NCBI GenBank assembly: GCA_001936135.1 | Contig: CP012811.1 | Location: 2,914,001 to 2,978,000 of the forward strand | Reading direction: 5' to 3' | From: Saccharomycopsis fibuligera x Saccharomycopsis cf. fibuligera | Lineage: Eukaryota > Ascomycota > Saccharomycetes > Ascoideales > Saccharomycopsidaceae | DNA length: 64,000 nucleotides | Part shown: in pieces, positions 55,079 through 64,000 of the stretch | Layout of the letters: every line of letters starts with the position of its first letter | How positions within the stretch are numbered: the stretch's first letter is position 1 | Notes under the pieces: generated by a model | The model's database searches: none | What the model was told of the DNA's origin: nothing | The model's input: only the letters and a program-made list of their open reading frames with translations | Translations under genes and position numbers: made by a program

Positions 55079-56104
55079 TTTGCGATAGTTAGCTATAATG
55101 GAGATGAGCTTTCTGAGATCCACGATTGCTTTAGTAAATTGTAAATGTTATGTCTTCGAAGTAGTAAGAGCTAAACAAGCAACAATCTTAACACCAATAT
55201 AAGAACTTATTGATGAACAATATTGTCAGTAGTATTGGAATAATCTTGGCAAGTATCATCACATTAACTGTCGAGGCTGAAGCACCTTTATACACTTCAA
55301 AAACAACAAAATTTTCCCTCGGCGTTGGAAAAAATATATCCGTCCGCCATAGTTGCCGAAAACGGTTTGCTTTCAAACGCTAATCTCATGGGGCCTTGCT
55401 GTAGGCATGCCTATGTCATGATATCAATGTTTTCTGTTGAGAGTTAGATAAAGTAATTGTAACACCACTTAGCTGTTCTCGCAACATTATCTTACACAAA
55501 GCACTCATAAATATTGTTTTCCACTCACTATAGTTTCTCTATGGTTAATACGATGCCACTAAGTATTGAACATAAAGAAGTGCTGTTTAGCTTAGGCACT
55601 TCTCGGTGTGCATTAGTCAGCGCCGATGAGATGCGTTGCAGTGTTCACAACCAATGCAGCTTGCAAAGGCTTAAAAAAGATTAAGAAAAGCGAAAAACGG
55701 CTGTTTGACATGCAGAGGCAGGCGCTAAAAGTCATAAATAAATTTACCTGCTCTTACCCCTTCTTGGCGCATTATCATTGGCAGATGTGCCACAAGCCGA
55801 TGAAAACGGTTATAAAAAAATATTAGGATTTTTTAGACAAGTGAAGTGTATTGAAGTATGTTGGTAAACTACAAAAGAAAATAATTTAAACAAACAGTGT
55901 GTGATTTTAGCAACAATTCTCTGGAAGTAAAACTAGAGAAAATGACAAATATGTAAATACAATAACACAGACTTCATCAAATCTATCAGTAAAAATTAAA
56001 AGTGTCCTGTAGCTCCAATGCAGGCCATACTTTTTTTAATGAGTGAGTCGAACCTCAATTCCTTTCGAGATTTGAAACACAAATGGCTTCCCTCGTGAAA
56101 CCAA
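55079..56104. promoter_or_regulatory. Intergenic region between antiporter genes 1 and 2
   Basis: 1 kb with no accepted gene. It holds the promoter of the 53.4-55.1 kb gene and the 3' region of the 56.1-57.7 kb gene. A 62-codon minus frame (55188-55376) and a plus frame (55626-55826) are unrecognised. Confidence 0.5.
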
Positions 56105-57724
56105 TCAAGCGGAATTGTTCTCATTGTGCCATTTCTTACCATAAACGATCACCATGCAGAATGGTATTAGCGAAACGCATCCGAGACCAATCATCAACAG
56201 ATAGGACCCACCCACAGTCAAGCTACTTTCCATCTTATCCAAAGCAGCTATTCCTACTGCGGCTGCAAGGCAGCGACCCAAGTTGATACACGCAACGCTA
56301 GTGGCAGCTTTCAGTGGATACAAATCCACAAACAAGGCAACAGGAATGGTAACAAATGGAGTCACACAAGATGTCCCCACAAAAATTCCAATAAGGACAG
56401 CCACTAGTGGCTGTTTAGTACCTATACACCAGCCAAATATTAAAAAACCGCAGCTGCAAATAGCTGCAAATGGTAATGACGTTGGAAGCCTTGCTCTGAA
56501 TGCGTTGTATTCTGGTGCTCCGGAACCGGCTGCAGCAGATTTTTCCTCTTCAATCAACATTGCATATTCTTGAATTTTTTGATCAAGGTTCTTTTTATAT
56601 TTGGCATAGACCCAATCTATTATTCTTCCGCAGACCACTGAGCTGATTATACCACCAATACCCGGAGCCAAATAGCACAATCCTATCTTGAATACCGAGT
56701 AATGATACTCTGAAGATAAGGAGTTTGTTAATGTGGTCAACAGCATATTCCAGGTGCTATAAAAAATTGAAGTTGGAATTAGCACCATAAATACCTCACG
56801 CTTAACAAAAAGTTTCGGAGCTTCAAAAATTCTCTGCCAAATCCCAATTTTTGGCTCGTTATTGATTGTTTCTAACCTATGGTCTACCAACTTTCTTCTG
56901 AATCTTGGAATCTTCCATAACAACGATTTATGGTAAAATGCCTTAACTTCCACCGAACCATCACCAACGATACTTCTTTTGGTCTCTGGCAACAATGTAA
57001 CAACCACAATAACACTAACACCTGCCCCAATTGCCAAAAACCAAAAGATTCCCCTCCAACCATACCTTTTAACTAACAAACCACCAACTAAGCCGCCAAT
57101 AGCATTGCCAATAAGAGGAACACCGGCTTGCAAACCAACATATCTGCCTCGTTCATGTCTTTCCACCACATCGCCAATCAATGCTGAACTAACCGGGAAC
57201 ATTGGCGAGATGCCAGCACTTTGCAAACACCGCAAAAACAAAAGCACGCCGAAAGACTGACATCTGGCAAGACCAATATTAGCAGCGATATAAATCACCC
57301 CAGAAGCAATAATGACAGGTCGACGGCCGTATTTGTCGCTTAGAGAACAAGAAACCATTGGTGCAAGTCCTTGGAGTAGAAAGTACATGACCACGGCAAT
57401 ATTCAGAAGCTCTTCTCCAACATTAAACTGCTCCCTGATAACTGGCAAAGCTGGGAAGAATATTGGGCCACTGATGGCCGCCCAAAATGCAAGCAGACAG
57501 CAAAGAAGGACAATTAAGTACTTTTCGTTGCTAGTAAAAACAGAAAATGGAGCTAATGGCTTGTTTTCTTCAAATTCGTTTTTGCATAACTTTGGGTGTT
57601 TATGAACCGAGGCTGACTCGTTGTTTTCCAAATTATCTTTTCTGTTGGTGTTGATATTAATGCTTCTGCTGCCATCTGAGATGCTTGTTGCATCAGTTGC
57701 TAGTTGATGATCGCGGTTCATCAT
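56105..57724 (-). CDS. DHA1-family drug:H+ antiporter (MFS), tandem copy 2
   Basis: A 539-residue protein with a 60-residue polar N-terminus and twelve predicted membrane segments. Motif A is SDKYGRRP at about 129-136; GDVVERHERGRYVGLQ and GWRGIFWFLAIGAGVS follow, and LPETKRSIVGDGS ends the first half. It aligns without gaps to the next copy from residue 60 onward, and by eye the first 200 aligned residues differ at about 30 positions. The family exports drugs, polyamines, weak acids or spore-wall precursors; the substrate here is unknown. The ATG at 57724 is followed at once by a second ATG. Confidence 0.9.
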   Translation of the reverse strand: MMNRDHQLATDATSISDGSRSININTNRKDNLENNESASVHKHPKLCKNEFEENKPLAPFSVFTSNEKYLIVLLCCLLAFWAAISGPIFFPALPVIREQFNVGEELLNIAVVMYFLLQGLAPMVSCSLSDKYGRRPVIIASGVIYIAANIGLARCQSFGVLLFLRCLQSAGISPMFPVSSALIGDVVERHERGRYVGLQAGVPLIGNAIGGLVGGLLVKRYGWRGIFWFLAIGAGVSVIVVVTLLPETKRSIVGDGSVEVKAFYHKSLLWKIPRFRRKLVDHRLETINNEPKIGIWQRIFEAPKLFVKREVFMVLIPTSIFYSTWNMLLTTLTNSLSSEYHYSVFKIGLCYLAPGIGGIISSVVCGRIIDWVYAKYKKNLDQKIQEYAMLIEEEKSAAAGSGAPEYNAFRARLPTSLPFAAICSCGFLIFGWCIGTKQPLVAVLIGIFVGTSCVTPFVTIPVALFVDLYPLKAATSVACINLGRCLAAAVGIAALDKMESSLTVGGSYLLMIGLGCVSLIPFCMVIVYGKKWHNENNSA

Positions 57725-58606
57725 CAGATGAATAAGTTTACAATTAAAACAAGAGAAGGTATCTCTTAGAGGACAAAAAACACTATATAACTATATAGCT
57801 CTAGTATTTGAGCAAGCTAGAATCCAGATTTAAAAATACTAAACCAGCACTAGCTGTGTAACGGGCAACTTGCGTTGATTGTATAAGTAGGCAATAAAAA
57901 AGAAAAGGGAATAAAAAGATGAGTAAAAAGAATATAAATAAAACAAAAAAAATTGCAAGATCTGAGATAGGTTCACGAGAAAAAAAACAATTAACTCTTA
58001 AATGACTATCTGCATTTACCCCGTTGATACCAGGTGTCGCTGCTTCAAATTAAAAATAAAAAAAAAAAAAAAGGAAAGAAAAAGAAAGAAAAAAAAAATT
58101 GTAGGAAACGGAGCATTTAAATAGTTTTTCGGAAAAACAACAAAGTATCACCCGCTTTCTTTTTCCGGTGTGCCGTGCACATGGTATATCAGCGATAGAG
58201 TTATCTCCGGGCTCTTACCAGCAGTGAAGCAACGTTGCCGACATATGTGCCATCAACAGGGCGTTTGAGAGCATATATGCTGATTATTAGTCGCACAAGG
58301 CATCTTGGCCAAGCTCCATTATGCGAACTAATATTTTTTTTTGGAAGAGCCAAAAGGTCCTATGAGTGCAAGCTGACACAAAATCACTTTTACTATTATC
58401 ACAATCCAAACATGCAGCTGGGCACATACTTCATAATCTCGCAAACATAACTCATCCAAATTATATGCCAAAGACAAGAAAACGAATCTTATTTGTAGAT
58501 ATACAGAGATCCTAATTTTAAGGCCGAATATGTGTTTTTTATTTTTTAAAAAAAACTATAAAAAATCATTCCTCTAATGATTTCCAAAGCGATCAGTTTA
58601 CTAATT
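57725..58606. promoter_or_regulatory. Intergenic region between antiporter genes 2 and 3
   Basis: 882 bases, A-rich on the plus strand near 57.9-58.1 kb, with no accepted gene. It carries the promoter of copy 2 and the 3' region of copy 3. The 71-codon plus frame at 58235-58450 is unrecognised. Confidence 0.5.
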
Positions 58607-60223
58607 TCAATTTCTCTTATCATACCATTTCTTTCCGTGTGCAATAACCACACAAAAGGGCACCAATGAAATGCAACCAAAAGCTACCATCAACGTATAT
58701 ACCCCACCAGTAGTAAGACTCTTTTGCATTCTATCTAGTGCTGCGACCCCGCAGGCTGCTAAACCACAGCGGCCCAAGTTGATACATGCAATGCTAGTTG
58801 CTGCTTTTAGTGGATATAAATCCACAAACATCGCCACTGGGATGCTAATAAAGGGGGTAACACAAGCAGTAGCGATAAAGATCCCAATAATCACTGCCAC
58901 TAATGGCTGTTTGGTTCCTATACACCAGCCAAATACCAAGAACCCACAACTGCAAAGTATAGCAAAAGGTATAGCGCAGGGAAGCCTGGCCTTGAACGCA
59001 TTGTATTCTGGTTTTGTGTTATTATTGCCTTTAAGTTGTTTTTCCTCATCATTCAATATTGTATATGCTTTTATTTCCTTGTCGAGGTTTTTCTTGTATC
59101 TGGCGTAAACCCAGTCTATTATTCTTCCGCAAATAAGTGAGCTAGTAACCCCTGCTATTCCTGGGGCCAAATAACATAGTCCTACTCTGAATACACTGTA
59201 GTGGTATTTGTTAGTCAATGTGTTTGTCATGGTAGTCATTAACATTGTCCAAGTTGTATAAAAGATAGATGTTGGTATTAATACCAAAAATACTTCTGGC
59301 TTGGTTAATAATTTAGGAGCTTCACCAATTCTTTGCCAAATCCCAATATCTAGCTCTTCCATTACTGTCTCAAGCTTTGGAGAATTTAGCTTCTTTTTGA
59401 ACCTGGGAATTTCCCAAATTAATGATTTGTTGATCATTGATTTGGGCCTCACTGATCCGTTACCAACTAAAGTTCTCTTGGTCTCCGGCAACAACGTAAT
59501 AATGGCAATAACACTGACACCAGCACCAATGGCTAAAAACCAAAAGATCCCCCTCCAACCAAATCTTTGCACTAATAAGCCTCCGATTAATCCACCAATT
59601 GCGTTACCTATTAAAGGGACCCCTGATTGCAAACCAACATATCGACCTCTTTCATGCCTTTCCACCACATCACCAACTAAAGCTGAACTAATGGGGAACA
59701 TTGGCGAAATGCCAGCACTTTGCAAACACCGCAAAAATAATAATGCCCCAAATGACTGGCACACTGCAAGGCCTATGTTTGCCACGATGTAAATTAACCC
59801 ACAAGCAATAATAATTGGCCGACGGCCATGTTTGTCACTCAATGAACATGAAATCATTGGAGCTAGTCCTTGAAGTAGGAAGTACAACACTACTGCGACA
59901 TTTGAAAGCTCTTCACTGATGTTGAATTGCTCTTTAATAACAGGCAATGCAGGAAAGAATATTGGACCACTGACAGCGGCCCAGAAGGAAAGTACGCAAC
60001 AGAGAAGGACAATGAGGTATTTCTCATTGCTGGAAAATACTGAAAAGGGTATATTGGGTTCAGCAACGATGCGTTCATTTGGTTTATGTGTATCCGAAGC
60101 GGTTCTATTGTCAGTCAGATCTGCAATGTTGTCGTTGATTAAGCTGCTTGCCGATTTCTTGGCTTTATGATGCTTTGAAACTTTGTCCATTTCTTCTCCA
60201 ACGTTATTTAATATTATATGCAT
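58607..60223 (-). CDS. DHA1-family drug:H+ antiporter (MFS), tandem copy 3
   Basis: A 538-residue close paralogue of the neighbour at 56.1-57.7 kb. It has FSVFSSNEKYLIVLLCC, motif A SDKHGRRP (129-136), GDVVERHERGRYVGLQSGVP, RFGWRGIFWFLAIGAG and LPETKRTLVGNGS. The central cytosolic loop includes SLIWEIPRFKKKL, and the C-terminus is short (HGKKWYDKRN). The N-terminal tail differs strongly from copy 2, although the membrane core is highly alike, consistent with a fairly recent tandem duplication. The ATG at 60223 is used; Met12 is a possible alternative. I found only one in-frame CTG codon, in the polar N-terminal tail. Confidence 0.9.
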   Translation of the reverse strand: MHIILNNVGEEMDKVSKHHKAKKSASSLINDNIADLTDNRTASDTHKPNERIVAEPNIPFSVFSSNEKYLIVLLCCVLSFWAAVSGPIFFPALPVIKEQFNISEELSNVAVVLYFLLQGLAPMISCSLSDKHGRRPIIIACGLIYIVANIGLAVCQSFGALLFLRCLQSAGISPMFPISSALVGDVVERHERGRYVGLQSGVPLIGNAIGGLIGGLLVQRFGWRGIFWFLAIGAGVSVIAIITLLPETKRTLVGNGSVRPKSMINKSLIWEIPRFKKKLNSPKLETVMEELDIGIWQRIGEAPKLLTKPEVFLVLIPTSIFYTTWTMLMTTMTNTLTNKYHYSVFRVGLCYLAPGIAGVTSSLICGRIIDWVYARYKKNLDKEIKAYTILNDEEKQLKGNNNTKPEYNAFKARLPCAIPFAILCSCGFLVFGWCIGTKQPLVAVIIGIFIATACVTPFISIPVAMFVDLYPLKAATSIACINLGRCGLAACGVAALDRMQKSLTTGGVYTLMVAFGCISLVPFCVVIAHGKKWYDKRN

Positions 60224-61359
60224 CCAATAACAGCAATCTTTTTATTCAAAAAGCAGTTAAAATGTGTTGCGACTGTTTTATATTATGAATTGTCGTGCAT
60301 TGTAGTAGCTCGAGAAGTGACCACCAACGCACTTTTCAGCTTCGGCAAAACGATCGCTAGCTTCCGTCCACATTTAATACGTGCTGTAAAAAAGGAATGC
60401 TTTTTAGACCAGCAGAACGGACAAACTTGATTGTAAAACTTGATTAATGAGTTCAGGTTTTCTGTATTGATTTTTTTTTTATTTTATTGCAATAAAGCAT
60501 GGCTGAATGCGTTTTTTTGTCCCTTTTTTTGTTCTTGAGGACATTAATCCTCAGCTAAACAGTATTAGCAATCATTTAGTGCGCAATGCATAAATCCAGA
60601 GATATGGTACTTCGCAGATAGGATATTCTCACTAGTTGTCGCAAGACTTTGTAAAGCAGCAATAGTGGCGAGTCAAGAAGCCGAAAAACTAGAAGAAGAT
60701 AGAAATAACTGGAAAAGGGGCGTGCTGACTAGACCCAGGTCTAATGGATTTAGTATACTAATTATAGACTCACATTACAGAAGAAGTTTTTGAATACTAT
60801 AGTGATTTCAGAAAAATGCTTTTTTTGGAGAAATGCTTTACTATTTTACTGTTTATCTGTTAGGAGCGACTATACGCGTCGTCTGCAGTCAATTTATAAG
60901 AAATTGTAAAGACTCAACCAATATATAATGAAATGAAACCAAATTGAGGCTCAGCAGAAAGCTTGTTGTTCTGTAACCCTAAAGATGATGAGACTAGCAA
61001 TGGTTCAAACTAAGCTATATATAGATTTGCTACGGTGTAGAAATATACCCTGTCAGGTAGATTCAGCTGAAGGTGAAATGTACATTTTTTTTTAACAGCT
61101 GTGCGTGGTTGCAACAACTTTCTGCATGCATGTATGCGTGACAGAAACCTTGCGCAAACATTAAAGCATAGCAATATTCTTATTCTATACACTAAAAAGC
61201 ATTATTTGAACAACTACTTTTTCCTCTTTTAATTATAAAACCATTTGAAAACAGTTCAAATAGTTATCAATTGTTTATTGAAAAGATTACACTAACTAAA
61301 TAATAAGAGAGATCAATTATAATTGAACCCACAATACACTATACACAATAAAAAGAACT
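60224..61359. promoter_or_regulatory. Divergent interval between antiporter copy 3 and the small mitochondrial gene
   Basis: 1.1 kb. It contains ACGCGT at about 60874-60879, an MCB-like core, and several A/T runs. No gene recognised; frames at 60218-60430 and 61010-61192 are short and unlike known families. Confidence 0.5.
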
Positions 61360-62012
61360 ATGTTTACTTCATCATTGCGCGTTGCTTGGGCTTCAAGAAG
61401 AACACTAGCCAACAAATCATTGTCAGATCCAATAAAAATTCAAAAATTTGTTAGCAGTCATCGTTTCATAGGCAAAAGATCATATTCTGCTTCCTCAGAT
61501 AAGCATCCAGAAGGTTCAAATCCTTCTTCTGGTGAAGGATTGAAGTTTTTATTCCCACTTGCCATTATATTGAGCGGCGCCTTCATCTTCCAGGACTCTT
61601 TGAACATCTCTTCATTCTTTGACAATAGTAAGTATCAAATATTTTGATTATTTTCATTGAAAGAACCTGCGTTTTTTCGCTGTGTATATTCTAAAAAAAT
61701 TAAACTTTTTGCATTGCACTAACAATTAATATTCATTTAGAAAAGAAGCCGGAAAAACCTAAAGAATCCTCCCCACCAGAGCGCAATTCTAAGCCAGAAC
61801 AAAAAGAACCAACTCCAGCACTAGAAGAGCCAACTGACCAAGAAAAATCCCAAGAACCGCCAACTAATGAGGATACTCCTTCAGCGACTCATGATAATGC
61901 TGCAACCCCGGAAGAATCTGTTACTGTAGAAACCAACAAGAATGGTAATAACAGTGATAGTAGTAAGGATTCTTCATCTGTTTCTGAAGACCGACCACCA
62001 AAAAAAGAGTGA
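61360..62012 (+). CDS. Small predicted mitochondrial membrane protein (two exons)
   Basis: The joined coding sequence (61360-61627 plus 61741-62012) gives 179 residues. The N-terminus is rich in Arg/Ser/Lys without acidic residues until about residue 23 and carries KRSYSAS, fitting a cleavable matrix-targeting presequence. One hydrophobic segment (FLFPLAIILSGAFIF, about 63-77) would anchor it in the inner membrane. Exon 2 supplies a Pro/Glu/Lys/Ser-rich, probably disordered tail ending PPKKE. The splice join restores an open frame (AAA Lys at the junction). I do not recognise the family. It could be an assembly or tethering factor, but that is a guess. Confidence 0.72.
61628..61740 (+). other. 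Intron of the small mitochondrial gene (113 bp)
   Basis: The donor GTAAGT is at 61628-61633, a CACTAAC branch sequence at 61717-61723 and the acceptor TAG at 61738-61740. Without splicing the frame stops after five more codons; with splicing it continues for 90 codons. Confidence 0.85.
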
Positions 62013-64000
62013 TTATGTGCTAAAAGGAGAATTAGAATTTCAAATTGAGAACCATTTATCTTTTAAATCACTTTTCATTCTTCCATAGGGCAATAAACAT
62101 GTTAATGTGGGTGTTGCATAGAAAAACTTTCACCCTTTGTATTAATAATAAATTGATATTGCGGCAATAAAAACATTTCTTAAAACTCTTTCAAAAGTTT
62201 TTTTATACTAAACTATAAATATGTTAATAATTTTTAAAATTTAGCATATTATACCACGTAGTCCTCACGCAGAAGTCGGTCTGCTCGGAAATTGTAGAAT
62301 CGGAAGTTATATATCTGAAGGGATGCGAAAACATTTGTCGTATTTCTAATCTTGTATTTTGAAATAGATTTTGAATTTTTCCAAATGACGAACATATTGT
62401 TGCGAATTGTTTTCATATGGGCTGCCCTGGAAGAAAGGTAACTTGAGTAAAATCCTACCAACCTTATAATATTCAATCAACAAATATTTTTGCTTTCACT
62501 GCATTTGTGCATTCTCTTTGCCTGCTGTAAATCACCAAGAGAGACTCTTGCAATGACCAAAAAAATAAGCTCTTGACACAAGCATTGGCCCACACAATAA
62601 TAATATAATTATAATGTATGTTAAAGGGGTTAAGCGAATATGAGATCATTAAAAAAGTGTTCTAAACAGTTAGCCATATAATTTTTAGAACTAAGCTATA
62701 ACAATCTGAACCTGATGGAAGTGATTGTGAGATAAACAATTGGCTTTAAAAATATATACGAATTAATAAAAGAGATAATGACCACTATCGGCTAAATAGT
62801 TAACTTCAGCAATTGTCGTGGTAAGGAAATAGTCTTCTATTCTAAAAGAAAAGCTAATTATGAGTTCAAAGGGCAAGACTAATAGTATAGAATAGAAGAA
62901 AGAGTAAAAGAATAGAGGTCACTAGTTCAATGAAAAAAGAAAGAGTTTTTTCAATGTCAAAGCATATTGAAGTAACCGTAATGGGGCTTCACAGAAAAGT
63001 TACGACAATTGTTAAATGTGTAATTGGATATGCTACTAAACATGACTTTAAAGCCAATGGTGACCACTTGAAATCAAGATCCAAAAAAGTGGGAACCCAA
63101 AGGAAGAAAGAGAATTAGGCGGACTATGTTACAGAATTCTTTGTATTTATAACTAGAAACATAAGTAAAATCATGAACAATCTCGTTGTATAAGGTCATA
63201 CCTTTTATGTAATCTTTGAAGTCTAGTTTTTTCGTAAGTATTTAATAAAGGACAAGTTAAATTTTTTTTATTTTTATTTTAAAGCTTCTTCTGTAAAAGT
63301 TTATATAACTTAATTCACGAGTACTAGCTCTATGCGTAACCTACCAAGTCAGGACTAAAAATCCCCACAAGATAAAATATAACTAATCGGTAAAGTTTTT
63401 TGGCAACAAGAGCGTGCCAGACATTTATTTAGCTACATTACCGTCATGATTTATATTATAAAAAATGCCATCATTCTTTGTCTTCCTTTCGATTTTGGTG
63501 AAAGTTGTAAATTCTTCTATCATTGACCCTAGTACAGCTATAACCACAATGAACTGATGGTTTGGAATGGTTCTCCATATCTTTTTTGTTTCCAGAGTGA
63601 CAACCAAACGGCCGAAACTTTTTAAAGCCAAATCCCATTGACCAGGTTCCGCCTCCAGCTTCCATGTTACTTTACTTTGCTTACAAAATTTCAAGAAACT
63701 GCTAGACTCCAGCATCAAGCTCGGCATATCACTAACATTTTTTGCCAAGCCGTAATCATTAATGACAATCAACAGGTTATACTTGTAATTCTGGTATAGC
63801 CGGCCACAGTCATATCGAATATGTGCGGATGGCCTGTATATTCTAGACGGTAATAAGGGGTCGCTGAGTTATAAAGGGCTGCGAGTATGGTTTGGTTTGA
63901 GTTGGTGATGCTGAAAGGTATTCACCTATTAATTAAAATATTCATTGATAAATCCGTAATCTCTGCACACTGGCGCCATCACATCCGCTGGAGTAGGAAA
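62013..64000. other. Gene-poor right end of the window
   Basis: About 2 kb, AT-rich. A 62-codon plus frame with an ATG (62930-63118) encodes a basic unrecognised peptide. A minus-strand open stretch lies at 63425 to about 63870. Nothing else is supported. The right edge may cut into a gene lying outside. Confidence 0.5.
63425..63870 (-). other. Open reading stretch of unknown identity, possibly a gene remnant
   Basis: About 148 open codons on the minus strand with no ATG near the beginning. The translation is not low-complexity and contains spaced Cys, Tyr and Trp, which is more protein-like than other spurious frames here. I cannot assign a family and do not claim it is functional. Confidence 0.25.

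Noticed and set aside
55079-55123. Extended start of the first antiporter at 55123
   Set aside because: That codon is GTG; the first ATG in frame is at 55078 and leaves a normal cytosolic tail.
61510-61527. Perfect tRNA-like T-arm (GAAGG, 7-base loop, CCTTC) with a B-box match
   Set aside because: It lies inside the coding exon of the mitochondrial gene; no A-box, acceptor stem or cloverleaf can be built around it.
1-64000. Retroelements, DNA transposons, rRNA, tRNA and CRISPR arrays
   Set aside because: No reverse transcriptase, integrase, transposase or terminal-repeat structure, and no RNA-gene signature, was seen on either strand; distant or decayed copies cannot be excluded by eye.

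Overview
This window is nuclear DNA of a budding yeast (Saccharomycotina). It carries long intron-poor genes, a few short introns with TACTAAC-type branch points, many Q/N/S-rich regulators, A/T homopolymers, and yeast-specific families (MIG1, GTS1, MND1, MDS3/PMD1, FLC, CRH, DSS4). CTG codons are nearly absent from membrane cores and commoner in disordered Ser/Gln/Asn-rich tails. In the ABC transporter, two of the CTG codons fall where relatives usually carry Ser, Ala or Thr. This leans toward a CUG-Ser lineage but does not prove it; residue numbers below use the supplied standard translation. I saw no tRNA, rRNA, CRISPR array or recognisable transposon.

Layout, left to right. 1-16 kb: the 3' part of a fungal-specific transcription factor, a C2H2 factor with Msn2-like fingers, MIG1, an aminoglycoside-phosphotransferase-like kinase, and a divergent pair of intron-bearing genes, GTS1 (ArfGAP/UBA/polyQ) and MND1 (meiotic recombination). 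16-24 kb: a 1401-residue MSN2/MSN4-like factor converging on a CRH1-type cell-wall transglycosylase. 23.5-29.5 kb: almost 6 kb without a convincing gene, containing a cluster of perfect inverted repeats. 29.5-39 kb: an EFG1-like APSES regulator divergent from a giant MDS3/PMD1-like gene. 40-55 kb: a FLC-type membrane protein, a vacuolar-type ABCC transporter, DSS4, and the first of three tandem DHA1 drug:H+ antiporters. 55-62 kb: the other two antiporters and a spliced small mitochondrial membrane protein. The last 2 kb hold only weak open stretches.

Many of the genes point to nutrient and stress signalling, morphogenesis and development: glucose repression (MIG1), stress response (MSN2/4-like), filamentation (EFG1-like), meiosis control and execution (MDS3, MND1), wall remodelling (CRH1, FLC) and detoxification (ABCC, DHA1). 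The strongest unexpected signal is the leader of the EFG1-like gene. On its sense strand there is no ATG for about 1,156 bases upstream of the start codon, while the opposite strand of the same stretch has about fifteen. The facing MDS3-like gene has a short upstream ORF whose stop codon overlaps the main start codon (TAATG). Together they reduce the room for a bidirectional promoter to roughly 32.1-32.4 kb.
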